The position numbers and the translations under genes were made by a program. A DNA stretch of 64,000 nucleotides, taken from the NCBI GenBank assembly GCA_944325775.1, contig CALVBL010000002.1, forward strand, positions 62,001 to 126,000. The letters run 5' to 3'. Under the pieces are notes generated by a model, which searched no databases, had not been told where the DNA came from, and saw only the letters and a list, made by a program, of their open reading frames with translations. This DNA comes from an uncultured Helicobacter sp. GTDB lineage: Bacteria; Campylobacterota; Campylobacteria; Campylobacterales; Helicobacteraceae. Positions 25,570 through 33,974 of the stretch are shown piece by piece (positions within the stretch are counted from its first letter, which is position 1; each line of letters starts with the position of its first letter).

Positions 25570-26190
25570 TTACTTAGCGGTGTTAGAGACAGAATCACTA
25601 GCAGTGTAGAAGACTTCTTGCTCGAAATACGCGGATTTTTGGGCGCTGGATTGCGCGTTTGTAGAATCTAGATTCTGTGAATCTGACTTCGTGCTGTAGT
25701 GTATGCGAATCTTTAGCTTGTAGCGCCCTGTCTTGGGAAAAGCCTGCTCTATTTTGGTGGCAGATTCTGTGTAATCAATGTCATCGCCAAGCAGTGCTAT
25801 AGGCGCGCTATCGGGCACATCTGGTATGAAGCTCGTGATCGTGAGATCCGCGCCATGGATATGTAGAGAAAAATCTGCAAGCACCTCAAGGTGCATGGGC
25901 AGAGTGAGTTTTGGCTGGGTTTGCGATTTTTGAGGCGCTTTGTTGAGGTAGGGGGTCTGGAGTGTGATCTGATCGGATCCTGTGTGGAGTATGACTTTAG
26001 CACTAGATTCAAACTCTCGCTGCTCTTGGAATATGATGTTGATATGTTCATCAATATCGCGCTTTTTGCCGCCATACATCTCTTCATCGATTGCGGGGTG
26101 CTTGATAGCGACTATAACTCCCGCAGTGATGACCACCACACCAAAGAGGATAATCCCCACAATTGCCATAGGCCAGTAATTTTTTTTCAT
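25570..26190 (-). CDS. FixH/CcoH-like membrane protein of the cbb3 oxidase region
   Basis: 206 residues. One N-terminal transmembrane helix (KNYWPMAIVGIILFGVVVITAGVIVAIKHP, about 3-32) then a periplasmic domain of about 170 residues with beta-rich pattern. The N-terminal pattern is that of FixH/CcoH proteins that help assemble cbb3 oxidase, and the gene sits downstream of ccoNOQP. The C-terminal part is longer than usual and ends in a Ser/Asn/Gln-rich stretch. Role in assembly is inferred from family and place. Confidence 0.65.
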   Translation of the reverse strand: MKKNYWPMAIVGIILFGVVVITAGVIVAIKHPAIDEEMYGGKKRDIDEHINIIFQEQREFESSAKVILHTGSDQITLQTPYLNKAPQKSQTQPKLTLPMHLEVLADFSLHIHGADLTITSFIPDVPDSAPIALLGDDIDYTESATKIEQAFPKTGRYKLKIRIHYSTKSDSQNLDSTNAQSSAQKSAYFEQEVFYTASDSVSNTAK

Positions 26191-26199
26191 ACTTTATCC

Positions 26200-26931
26200 T
26201 TATTTTTTGAAAAATCTTGATGTGATATACACAAATGCAAGCACGCCAAGCAGTGCAGCGAGCATAGTGATCATAGCGATTTTGACAAATTCCTTGCCCC
26301 CGCTCTCATCGCGCGGGACATTGAGCTCTAGGGCTTTGCCATAGTGCAGCGCTACCAAATCCGCTGCTTCACTGTATCCATTAAACATAATGGCTGAAAT
26401 TTGCTCCCTCTTAGGGCTCTCGCCGCGCTTTGGGAGCAGGGGCACCATATATTCAAAATACACGCGCTCCTCTAAGTCCTTGTCAAACACTTCCCTATTG
26501 CTTAGCACAAACTCAATCTGCTGATCTTTGACATACATCACTATCATCGCATAGGGCTTGAGAAGGGCAGAATCTTGGAGGTATTGCTTGTAGAGCTCTC
26601 GCGCCTGTGCGCGGATATCGCGGGAGGTGTGAGAATCTGTAGTGGGCGCAGGATTTGGTGCAAAATCTGTAGATTCTGTAGCGAGTTCTTTGCTTAAAGC
26701 AGCAAGGGCTTTTTGGCTATCTTCTACCACGACTACCTTAAGCAAAAATCCCGTTTTCTCCAAAAGCTCCGCCCCTAGCCTATCGATAAACTCCTTTGTC
26801 TTAGGCACGAGTAGATTATCATCATCTTGGGCAAATTGTATGGGCACATAGCCCACGGCTTTAGATTCACTCATCGTGTTTTGGGCTAGTGCCAACCCAA
26901 AACACATAAGGCACAATACAATAACTCTCAT
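26200..26931 (-). CDS. TPM-domain-like membrane-anchored protein
   Basis: 243 residues. Signal peptide of about 16 residues. Then a domain (about 40-170) whose start LVPKTKEFIDRLGAELLEKTGFLLKVVVVED matches the TPM/YgcG pattern, and a C-terminal transmembrane helix (about 217-238) with a basic end RFFKK. So it would be periplasmic and anchored at the C-terminus. Function unknown; located in the cbb3 run. Starts one base before the stop of the 35-residue gene. Confidence 0.65.
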   Translation of the reverse strand: MRVIVLCLMCFGLALAQNTMSESKAVGYVPIQFAQDDDNLLVPKTKEFIDRLGAELLEKTGFLLKVVVVEDSQKALAALSKELATESTDFAPNPAPTTDSHTSRDIRAQARELYKQYLQDSALLKPYAMIVMYVKDQQIEFVLSNREVFDKDLEERVYFEYMVPLLPKRGESPKREQISAIMFNGYSEAADLVALHYGKALELNVPRDESGGKEFVKIAMITMLAALLGVLAFVYITSRFFKK

Positions 26932-27039
26932 CTACACAAGGTGCAAAAAGAGATCAGGAATAAAAGGCATGGCAATCGTCGCTAAGATAGTGATGATGAT
27001 AAGTGCGGCAAGCACCTTTTCCATAAGTGTTAGCTTCAT
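26932..27039 (-). CDS. 35-residue single-helix membrane protein
   Basis: A complete small ORF: ATG at 27039, stop TAG at 26932-26934. It reads MKLTLMEKVLAALIIITILA then TIAMPFIPDLFLHLV. It has a short charged start and one hydrophobic helix. Spacing is exact: the DUF4006 gene ends 3 bases upstream, and the next gene's ATG follows directly. The preceding sequence GGAGTAGCCC gives a ribosome site at good distance. Such small helices accompany cbb3 oxidases (CcoS-, CcoM-type) but I recognise no name. Confidence 0.7.
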   Translation of the reverse strand: MKLTLMEKVLAALIIITILATIAMPFIPDLFLHLV

Positions 27040-27042
27040 GGG

Positions 27043-27246
27043 CTACTCCTTTGCATTTTTGTAATACACAGAGGCATCTTTGACATTTTGCTCAATACTA
27101 CTCTGAGATTCTATTTTGTAGAAGTTTGTCGCTTGGTCTTGCTGGGTCTTGATGGCACAAGTCCCCAAAAACCCTACTACCGCAAGCAAAGCCACAACCG
27201 CTATCAAAAACCCTGCAAGTCCATTAAGACCAAATAATTTATTCAT
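27043..27246 (-). CDS. DUF4006 small membrane protein
   Basis: 67 residues, one hydrophobic helix (about 11-31, GFLIAVVALLAVVGFLGTCAI) followed by a short polar periplasmic part. Matches my memory of the DUF4006 family that follows ccoP in Epsilonproteobacteria. 11 bases after ccoP, AGGAGG-type ribosome site. Confidence 0.75.
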   Translation of the reverse strand: MNKLFGLNGLAGFLIAVVALLAVVGFLGTCAIKTQQDQATNFYKIESQSSIEQNVKDASVYYKNAKE

Positions 27247-27257
27247 AGCTACCCTCC

Positions 27258-28124
27258 TTATTCCTGAATACTCAATGACTGGATATATGCATTAAGTGCT
27301 TCTTCTTGGGCTGGTGCGAAGTTTGCATAGCCAAAAGAAGGCATAATACCGATATGACCGCGTTTGCCGTGATTTAGCACCTTATGAAGCAGTGCAGTTG
27401 AGCCATAAGTAGTCAAATCCAAGGCTGTCCCTTCCATACCCTTGCCATTATCGCCGTGGCACGCGGTGCAGTGAATCTCAAAAAGCTCCTTACCTTTTTC
27501 TACATCTAGGGGGTATTTAGTCTCTTTTTTGGCAGAGAGGCTTTTCATCACATAGGCTGCGATAGCTTTAGCCTCTTCATCACTGACTTCTACAGGCGCC
27601 ATTTCGTCCATCATATAGCCTAGTCCTTTGCCGCCATGCTTGATCACATCGATGATACCCTCTTCTTTGCCCCAAGCAACAAGATTCTGTGCTTTGCCAT
27701 CCATACCATCAGCTTCTGGACCATGGCATTGAGCACATTGCACTTGAAATATACTAAGCCCCATCTCTTTAAGATCTGCAGATTCTAAACCATTCCATTT
27801 TTCTGCATACGCAGCATTGTATTTTTGCACTTCTTGGTTGTATTCCCCAATCTGTGAAAAAGACTTGAGTGGATATCCTAGGAAAAAATACCAAAATCCC
27901 CAAAGAATCACGGCACTAAAGCAAGCTACCCAGCCGATAGGGATATTGTTGGCAAACTCACCTATGCCGTCCCAATTATGATCAAGCTGCTCGCCATCGC
28001 TTTGTTTTGCATCTTTGATTTTCTTAAGATACAAGCCCATAATAAACACAGTAAGCACTAAAATGACTACTGCGCCTAACAATGCTAGGGCATTTACGCT
28101 GTCTGATAAATTAAACCATTGCAT
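27258..28124 (-). CDS. ccoP: cbb3-type cytochrome c oxidase diheme subunit CcoP
   Basis: 288 residues. Two transmembrane helices near the N-terminus (about 10-30 and 58-80), then two cytochrome c domains with CAQCH (near 131) and CTACH (near 221). Delivers electrons to CcoO/CcoN. Gene order N-O-Q-P is the epsilon norm. Confidence 0.96.
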   Translation of the reverse strand: MQWFNLSDSVNALALLGAVVILVLTVFIMGLYLKKIKDAKQSDGEQLDHNWDGIGEFANNIPIGWVACFSAVILWGFWYFFLGYPLKSFSQIGEYNQEVQKYNAAYAEKWNGLESADLKEMGLSIFQVQCAQCHGPEADGMDGKAQNLVAWGKEEGIIDVIKHGGKGLGYMMDEMAPVEVSDEEAKAIAAYVMKSLSAKKETKYPLDVEKGKELFEIHCTACHGDNGKGMEGTALDLTTYGSTALLHKVLNHGKRGHIGIMPSFGYANFAPAQEEALNAYIQSLSIQE

Positions 28125-28139
28125 GAAACTCCTCCTTAC

Positions 28140-28352
28140 TTACTTTTTGATTGTATTGCCTCGTGGTTCGATGAGTTCATCTTCTAAGCCATCGTGCAAT
28201 GCCAAGTCTGCATATCTCTCATAGTCTCTCTCGCCTTTTTTTTGCGCAGCATACATATGATAGGCATAGCTATACAAAAACACTACAAGCCCAAGTGTGC
28301 CAAGCGTGTAGAGCACACCCGCATATTCACCTATGAACTCCACGAACATCAT
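28140..28352 (-). CDS. ccoQ: cbb3 oxidase small subunit CcoQ
   Basis: 70 residues, one transmembrane helix (about 12-31), then a polar cytosolic tail (ERDYERYADLALHDG). Between ccoO and ccoP. Stabilises the complex. Confidence 0.88.
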   Translation of the reverse strand: MMFVEFIGEYAGVLYTLGTLGLVVFLYSYAYHMYAAQKKGERDYERYADLALHDGLEDELIEPRGNTIKK

Positions 28353-28359
28353 CTATCCT

Positions 28360-29079
28360 TTATTGTAGCGGCGATCGGCGCTTTTGGCTCAAGCTATTCA
28401 TATAAGCGATAAGCGCGACAATCTCCTTAACCTCGCCTTTTTCAAATGCCGCTTTGACATCTTGATTGACCATTTCATCAACGATCATTTTAGCTTCTTG
28501 CATAAAGATCTCTTTTGCTTTTGCAAGCGTATTGACATCGCCTCTGACATATTCGTCTGCACCGATTTGCACGCCACCTTCTATGTCATAGGGCACATTA
28601 AACACCACTTTTTGTGTATAAGCCTCTGCAAACGCGGTTTCAAAATCCACATTTTTTGTATAGAGATGTTTATACGCAGGCATGATAGAACCCGCTACAC
28701 GCGAAGTAGGCTCCCACATATGCCCATCATGCCAGTCTGTGGAGCTTTTGTCACCGATTCTATGCAAATCCGGACCTGTCCTCTTAGATCCCCAAAGGAA
28801 TGGTCTATCATACGCATACTCACCACTAAGACTAAAGGCGCCATAGCGATCTGTTTCGGCTTTAAACGGACGCACAAGCTGAGAGTGGCAGTTGTAGCAG
28901 CCTTCTGCAATATAGACTTGTCGTCCTGCAGTCTCTAGCAAACTATAAGGCTGCAATCCCTCAATGGGGCGCGCTGTTTTAGCAAACCCGGGCAGAATCT
29001 CCACAAGCCCAGCGATAGCAAACACAACCAAAAAAGCAAGTGTGAAAAAGAATGGGTTTCTTTCTAAAAAACTAAACAT
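28360..29079 (-). CDS. ccoO: cbb3 oxidase monoheme subunit CcoO
   Basis: 239 residues. N-terminal transmembrane anchor (about 10-30), heme motif CYNCHSQLVRPF near residue 61, and the later GPDLHRIG and MPAYKHL (Met ligand) segments. Membrane-bound cytochrome c of the oxidase. Confidence 0.96.
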   Translation of the reverse strand: MFSFLERNPFFFTLAFLVVFAIAGLVEILPGFAKTARPIEGLQPYSLLETAGRQVYIAEGCYNCHSQLVRPFKAETDRYGAFSLSGEYAYDRPFLWGSKRTGPDLHRIGDKSSTDWHDGHMWEPTSRVAGSIMPAYKHLYTKNVDFETAFAEAYTQKVVFNVPYDIEGGVQIGADEYVRGDVNTLAKAKEIFMQEAKMIVDEMVNQDVKAAFEKGEVKEIVALIAYMNSLSQKRRSPLQ

Positions 29080-29094
29080 AACCTACCTCCTTAC

Positions 29095-30564
29095 TTAAGC
29101 TGCCATAGGTGTAGCGTTGGCAGGTTCTTTGTCAAGCACTCTACCAGAGGAAATAGTCATAAAGACATTGTAGAGAAACACAATGAAACCAACCAAGTAG
29201 AGCAAGCCACCGATCGCGCGAATATAGTAGTATGGCACGATATCACGCACTGTATCAATAAAGCTATAAATCAAGCTTCCATACTCGTTTGTCGCTCTCC
29301 ACATCATACCTTGAGTAATACCCGCAATCCACATACTTGAGAAGTAGAGGATAATACCCGTAGTCATCACCCAGAACTGTGCGTCCATAAGCTTTTTGGA
29401 GTAAATCTCACGCTTAAAGATTCTAGGCACCATATGATACACAGCCACGATCACCATAAATCCTACCCAGCCAAGCGCCGCATCATGCACATGCCCAATG
29501 ATCCAATCAGTGAAGTGTGCCAACGCATTAACAGAACGGATAGACTGAATCGGTCCCTCAAGAGTCGTGAGCATATAGAATGTAGAAGCAAGGATTAAGA
29601 ATTTTATCATTGGAGATTCTTTAATCTGATTCCACTCACCACGCATTGTGAGAAGCATATTAATCGCTGTTCCCCAAGAAGGTAAAATCAAAATCACAGA
29701 AAATACCGAGCCAAGTGTCTGAATCCAATCCGGAGTCGTCGAATAGATGAGGTGGTGTCCGCCAGCCCAAATATACACAAACATCAAGCCCCAGAATGAA
29801 AAGAGTGTGAGTTTATATGAAAACACTCTCTGACCAGATTCTTTTGGTAAGAAATAATAGATAAGCCCAATGATACCAGAAGTGAATACAAATGCCACCG
29901 CATTATGTCCCCACCACCACTGCACCATCGCATCGTTTGTCCCACCATAAAATGAGATCGAATGCCACCAGCTACCCACACCAGCTACCAAGCCTGTAGG
30001 AACAGAAAGGTTGTTAAAAATATAGAGTGCAGAAACACCTACAAATGTCGCTATGAAATACCATAATGAAATGTAGATGACTTTTTCTCTCCTCACTCCC
30101 ATGCTACCAAAGAGGCTAACACCCCAAAGCACCCATACTACAACCACTAAAATATCAAGAGGCCAAATAAGCTCTGAATATTCTTTAGACTGGGTCAAAC
30201 CTCCAAAAAGCGTGATCACCGCCAAAACCATAAGCACGATATAAAGCCAAAAGTGCAATAGTCCAACGACACGCAAAAATGGGTGTTCAAGATAGCTGAT
30301 TTTTAGCACTCTTTGCCCCAAATAATACCAAGATGCCCAAATACCGCTCAAGGTAAATCCATAAATAATGCCATTAGTGTGTAATGGTCTTATCCTCCCA
30401 AAAGTCCCATATTCTGATGCGAGATGATTGAGCTCTGGGATCGCAAGCTGAAATGCGGCAACCACGCCAAGAAGCAATCCAACAAAGCCGAATGCTAGCA
30501 CAGAAAACACGAATAACTTCGCTATGCTGTAGTCGTATTCTAAAGCAAGACTATTATTCTGCAT
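29095..30564 (-). CDS. ccoN: cbb3 oxidase catalytic subunit CcoN
   Basis: 489 residues, 12 transmembrane helices. Contains the heme and CuB histidines, including HTNGIIYGF, WWWGHNAVAF, AGGHHLIYSTTPDWIQ and FTDWIIGHVHDAALGW. Reduces oxygen to water with proton pumping; high affinity, suited to microaerobic growth. An in-frame GTG at 30570 exists, but AAGGAG (30570-30575 on minus) is spaced 5 bases from ATG 30564, so that is the start. First gene of the operon and of a long minus-strand run of closely spaced genes. Confidence 0.97.
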   Translation of the reverse strand: MQNNSLALEYDYSIAKLFVFSVLAFGFVGLLLGVVAAFQLAIPELNHLASEYGTFGRIRPLHTNGIIYGFTLSGIWASWYYLGQRVLKISYLEHPFLRVVGLLHFWLYIVLMVLAVITLFGGLTQSKEYSELIWPLDILVVVVWVLWGVSLFGSMGVRREKVIYISLWYFIATFVGVSALYIFNNLSVPTGLVAGVGSWWHSISFYGGTNDAMVQWWWGHNAVAFVFTSGIIGLIYYFLPKESGQRVFSYKLTLFSFWGLMFVYIWAGGHHLIYSTTPDWIQTLGSVFSVILILPSWGTAINMLLTMRGEWNQIKESPMIKFLILASTFYMLTTLEGPIQSIRSVNALAHFTDWIIGHVHDAALGWVGFMVIVAVYHMVPRIFKREIYSKKLMDAQFWVMTTGIILYFSSMWIAGITQGMMWRATNEYGSLIYSFIDTVRDIVPYYYIRAIGGLLYLVGFIVFLYNVFMTISSGRVLDKEPANATPMAA

Positions 30565-30616
30565 ATCCACTCCTTATTTTTGGTATTTCTGAACACCTTA
30601 GATTCTATAGGTTTCA

Positions 30617-30622
30617 ATATTA
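30617..30622 (-). promoter_or_regulatory. Candidate -10 box for ccoNOQP
   Basis: TAATAT on the minus strand, about 53 bases upstream of ccoN ATG, within the 220-bp divergent ccoN/dapD region. Only a sequence match. Confidence 0.3.
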
Positions 30623-30738
30623 AGGCTCTATTAAACTCTAAACACAAAGTAAATTTTGCAATCAAATCTTAGGGCTTATTACTTTTTTACTCATTTTGGT
30701 ATTTGTCTCTACTTAAGCATTCTTAGCTAAATTTTTGC

Positions 30739-30744
30739 TACAAT
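30739..30744 (+). promoter_or_regulatory. Candidate -10 box for dapD
   Basis: TACAAT preceded by TGC (extended -10) about 47 bases before the dapD ATG, after T-rich periodic sequence typical of Helicobacter promoters. Confidence 0.45.
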
Positions 30745-30790
30745 TCCTGCTTTTTGCACACAAATTAGCCTAAATTATAGGAGACAAAAT

Positions 30791-31996
30791 ATGGAAAAAT
30801 TTAAAAACTTCGTTGATTCATTTCAAAAGGATCCCGATTATAAGCAGCCACTAGGTTTTGGGATCGCACGCGTGGATATAGGCAAATGCTCACAAAAAAT
30901 CCTTTGTGCGACCTATCCATTGCTCAATTGGCAAGGTGAGAATCTAGGCACATACGCCGTGCTTTCTTATGCTGCCAAGCAGGCAGATTCACTCATCTCA
31001 CAAAATGAAAATGAGTCTGTGTATGGCATCAATGAGAGTTTTTTGCAAAAAGCTCTAGAGCTTTATGAGCCGTTCTTGTGTGAATCTCTGTGTGATAGCG
31101 AGACACACAAAAATATTCAAGTGATCCTAGAATTGCACAAAATCGCCAAAAAAGGCAAGCTTAGGACTTGTCGTGGTGAAGCGAAGTATAGATTCTGTGT
31201 GCTGTATGCGGATTCTGTGTGTCAAAGCGTGGAGAGCGCGTATATGAAGCTATTAGCCCTCTCTTTGGGCAAGGCACCACTTCGTAGTCTCAATCTCGAT
31301 GGAATCTTTGGGCTACTTAGCAATGTCGCGTGGAGTGGCAACAAGCCCTATGAGCTAGAGTGGCTACGCAAAAAAGAGATCACGCTCAAGCTCAAAAATA
31401 AATTCCCTGCTATCGATTTTGTGGATAAATTCCCGCGCTATCTTATGCAGGTGATTCCACAATATGACAATATTCGCCTGCTTGATACGGCTAAAACTCG
31501 CTTTGGTGCGTATCTAGGTACTGGTGGCTATACGCAAATGCCCGGAGCTAGCTATGTGAATTTCAACGCTGGTGCGATGGGTGCGTGTATGAATGAGGGT
31601 AGAATCTCCTCAAGTGTCGTGGTTGGCGAAGGTAGTGATATTGGCGGAGGTGCGAGTATCCTAGGTGTGTTAAGCGGAGGGAACTCTGACCCCATTAGTA
31701 TCGGCAAAAATTGCCTGCTTGGTGTGAATAGCTCCACAGGTATCAGTTTAGGCGATGGCTGTATCGTCGATGGTGGGATCGCGGTGCTAGCTGGCACGAT
31801 CTTTGAGATCCCTAAGGCAGAAGCAGAAAAGCTTGCACAGATCAATGTGGATTTTGTTATCAACCCCAGTGGGCTTTATAAAGGCAGAGAGCTTTCGGGC
31901 AAAAATGGCGTGCATTTTAGGCAAGATTCTACAACTGGTAAAATGATCGCTTTTAGGAGTAATAGAAAAATCGAGCTTAATTCTGCCCTCCATTAG
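30791..31996 (+). CDS. dapD: Tetrahydrodipicolinate N-succinyltransferase DapD
   Basis: 401 residues, the long epsilon-type DapD. C-terminal left-handed beta-helix (about 245-345) with hexapeptide turns such as VVGEGSDIGGGASILGVLSG and GKNCLLGVNSSTGISLGDG. Lysine/diaminopimelate pathway, needed for peptidoglycan. Preceded by AGGAGA. Its last 20 bases overlap the convergent lipoprotein gene. Confidence 0.95.
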   Translation: MEKFKNFVDSFQKDPDYKQPLGFGIARVDIGKCSQKILCATYPLLNWQGENLGTYAVLSYAAKQADSLISQNENESVYGINESFLQKALELYEPFLCESLCDSETHKNIQVILELHKIAKKGKLRTCRGEAKYRFCVLYADSVCQSVESAYMKLLALSLGKAPLRSLNLDGIFGLLSNVAWSGNKPYELEWLRKKEITLKLKNKFPAIDFVDKFPRYLMQVIPQYDNIRLLDTAKTRFGAYLGTGGYTQMPGASYVNFNAGAMGACMNEGRISSSVVVGEGSDIGGGASILGVLSGGNSDPISIGKNCLLGVNSSTGISLGDGCIVDGGIAVLAGTIFEIPKAEAEKLAQINVDFVINPSGLYKGRELSGKNGVHFRQDSTTGKMIAFRSNRKIELNSALH

Positions 31997-32558
31997 GCTT
32001 ATTTTTCTTGCTTTTGACATTGTATTTTTGTATGCCTATGAGTACGCCGTTGCTTTTGTTTTGAAAAATCGTATAGGCATCGTTGCGCTCGTAATAAATT
32101 TCTTGTCCAGACTTCACAAACCACTGCACCATCGAGCCGCTTGGGGATATCCCCTTGCCCTCGCCATCAAAAATGTCGCGCCCAAAGATAATATCCTCAA
32201 ACAAATCCCCATAGCTCACCGCACCAAAGAAATTTTTTGCCGCATTCCACTTTCCCAGACAATCCTCATTAAAACAAATCGATGATGGCTTGATTGTGAT
32301 GTTTCCCACGACTTTGCCGAGTTTGTAGAGCTTTAACTCTGTGCTTTTTTTCTTGTATGTGATTGTGGAGAAGTCATAAAATGAAATTTGGGGAGATCGA
32401 ATCTCAAGGATTTTAAACTTTGTGGGTTTGATGATTTCTTCTTGAGAGGATTGCTCGCCTGTCTGAAAGAGCGTGGAGAAGCTATCACTAAGCTCTGCAC
32501 ACGCACTGAACAAAACAGCACAAACAACACAAAGAAAATACGAAGCTCTCTTGTGCAT
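31977..32558 (-). CDS. Lipoprotein downstream of flgP-like gene (possible FlgQ counterpart)
   Basis: 193 residues. Lipobox LFSAC with Cys about residue 20 after a hydrophobic signal. The mature part has no motif I know; it holds one Cys pair (SICFNEDCLG) and a basic tail (KSKKNKPNGG). Located 9 bases downstream of the FlgP-like lipoprotein gene; in Campylobacter flgQ follows flgP, so this may be its counterpart, but sequence evidence alone is thin. Confidence 0.6.
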   Translation of the reverse strand: MHKRASYFLCVVCAVLFSACAELSDSFSTLFQTGEQSSQEEIIKPTKFKILEIRSPQISFYDFSTITYKKKSTELKLYKLGKVVGNITIKPSSICFNEDCLGKWNAAKNFFGAVSYGDLFEDIIFGRDIFDGEGKGISPSGSMVQWFVKSGQEIYYERNDAYTIFQNKSNGVLIGIQKYNVKSKKNKPNGGQN

Positions 32559-32567
32559 TATGATGGA

Positions 32568-33266
32568 TTATTTACCGCCAGAGAGGACTTTATGCCAGAT
32601 TCTACCATCAAGCTTTAGCTGCATACTCACTTGCATCACACCATCTTTCCAGATGCTCTCGCTGATTTCTGCATTGCGAATGAGGGCTTGGACTTTTGTT
32701 TTGACGGTTGAATTTTGTACTACCATATCTTTTACCGTATCTTGTGCATTCAAGCGGATACCATACATTTTTTCACCGATTTGCCTATACGCATCTACGA
32801 TTGCAGCGCGTTTAGCAAGAGCCATAGCCTGACCGGGTGAAATGGTGTTTTCTGGTGGTATCCCCATACCCACTGCATTAAGCTCGATCACATTGTTTTC
32901 TGTGAGCATCGGTGAATTTGGGATCAGAGATTCTGATTGTTTGGGTGTGATGATCTCATCTCGCTCAAACTTTGGATCACGATCATGATCACGCATACCA
33001 GAAACCTCGACTTTATCGATCACCATCGTATTGACGCGCTGTGGCTGTGCTAGAGCTGGTTGTGCCATAAGATTTGGATTTGTGTTATAGCCGGGCATAG
33101 GGGGATATGTAGGCGGCTGGATTGGTGCGTAGTTTGGTTGCGCACTTGGTGGTATCAGTCCATTGTTCGCACCGCGTGTCTCGCCTCCCATATCAAGCAA
33201 ACTGCAACCACCCATCACTAATGCGATAGCTGCTACGACAGAACCTCTGAGCACTTTGTGTTTCAT
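32568..33266 (-). CDS. flgP: LPP20/FlgP-family outer membrane lipoprotein
   Basis: 232 residues. Lipobox MGGC (Cys about 21), a Pro/Gln/Asn-rich linker (about 35-80, repeats of P-x-Y/P-P), then the LPP20-like domain: the Ala-rich helix SPGQAMALAKRAAIVDAYRQIGEKMYG near 150, and the C-terminal SESIWKDGVMQVSMQLKLDG. FlgP in Campylobacter forms an outer-membrane disk of the flagellar motor. The Pro-rich linker is longer than I expect for FlgP. Assignment by domain and the paired downstream lipoprotein. Confidence 0.72.
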   Translation of the reverse strand: MKHKVLRGSVVAAIALVMGGCSLLDMGGETRGANNGLIPPSAQPNYAPIQPPTYPPMPGYNTNPNLMAQPALAQPQRVNTMVIDKVEVSGMRDHDRDPKFERDEIITPKQSESLIPNSPMLTENNVIELNAVGMGIPPENTISPGQAMALAKRAAIVDAYRQIGEKMYGIRLNAQDTVKDMVVQNSTVKTKVQALIRNAEISESIWKDGVMQVSMQLKLDGRIWHKVLSGGK

Positions 33267-33319
33267 ATTTCATTCCTTTGATGTGATTTTTCATCTGTAA
33301 AGCAAAAGATATTCCAATT

Positions 33320-33901
33320 TTAAAAACGCTTATATACATTGAGTATATAGCCATTGTGAGGCGTGATACCAACAGCAAGTGCGATATTATGAGATTCTAG
33401 TTTGCTAGCAAAAGCGTATGAGACAAAAAATCCCAAAGCTGCACCAGCGAGGACTTGCTCCGTGGTATGCCGCTGTGCATACACGCGTGAAGCACCCGTG
33501 AGAGTAGCCAAAACCCCCAAAGGCACAGAAAATTTCCAGCCATACCGCTTATGCGCAAATCCCACCGCAGAAAACGCAAACGATGTGTGTCCGGAGGGAA
33601 AACCATCATAGCTGCCATTGTTTGGGCGTTGTGAAATACTTGCGAGGTTTTCATTAGAGCGCGAGAGGATCACAAATCCCTGTTTGATAAGATGTGTGCT
33701 TGCTAGTGTTACTGCTGATCCTAGAGCTTGCTGCTTTACACCCTGTATATCATCTGTGGCATAGCTGTATGTCATCATTGCAAAGGGCAGCACCTGCATC
33801 ACATCACCAAAGATCTCAAAGCCGCTTTTCGCCTGTGCCAAAGATATATTCATAATAAGACTTAAACATCCAACGCACACGCAATGTCTGATATGTTTCA
33901 T
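33320..33901 (-). CDS. PAP2-superfamily phosphatase, exported
   Basis: 193 residues, signal peptide of about 24 residues. The three PAP2 motifs are present in order: RPNNGSYDGFPSGHTSFAF (motifs 1-2, near 92-110) and SRVYAQRHTTEQVLAGA (motif 3, near 140). The phosphatases of this class remove phosphate from lipids, e.g. lipid A 1- or 4'-phosphate or undecaprenyl pyrophosphate. Which one cannot be read from the sequence. No lipid A ethanolamine transferase gene is adjacent. Confidence 0.82.
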   Translation of the reverse strand: MKHIRHCVCVGCLSLIMNISLAQAKSGFEIFGDVMQVLPFAMMTYSYATDDIQGVKQQALGSAVTLASTHLIKQGFVILSRSNENLASISQRPNNGSYDGFPSGHTSFAFSAVGFAHKRYGWKFSVPLGVLATLTGASRVYAQRHTTEQVLAGAALGFFVSYAFASKLESHNIALAVGITPHNGYILNVYKRF

Positions 33902-33974
33902 TATCTAAAATCTCGTTATTGATAAATCTTTAGAGTCCCCCCTTAGAATCTAATAAATCTAAGGGAGGTAATGC

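Noticed and set aside
30565..30570. GTG start of ccoN
   Set aside because: The AAGGAG site overlaps this GTG; ATG 30564 has correct spacing.
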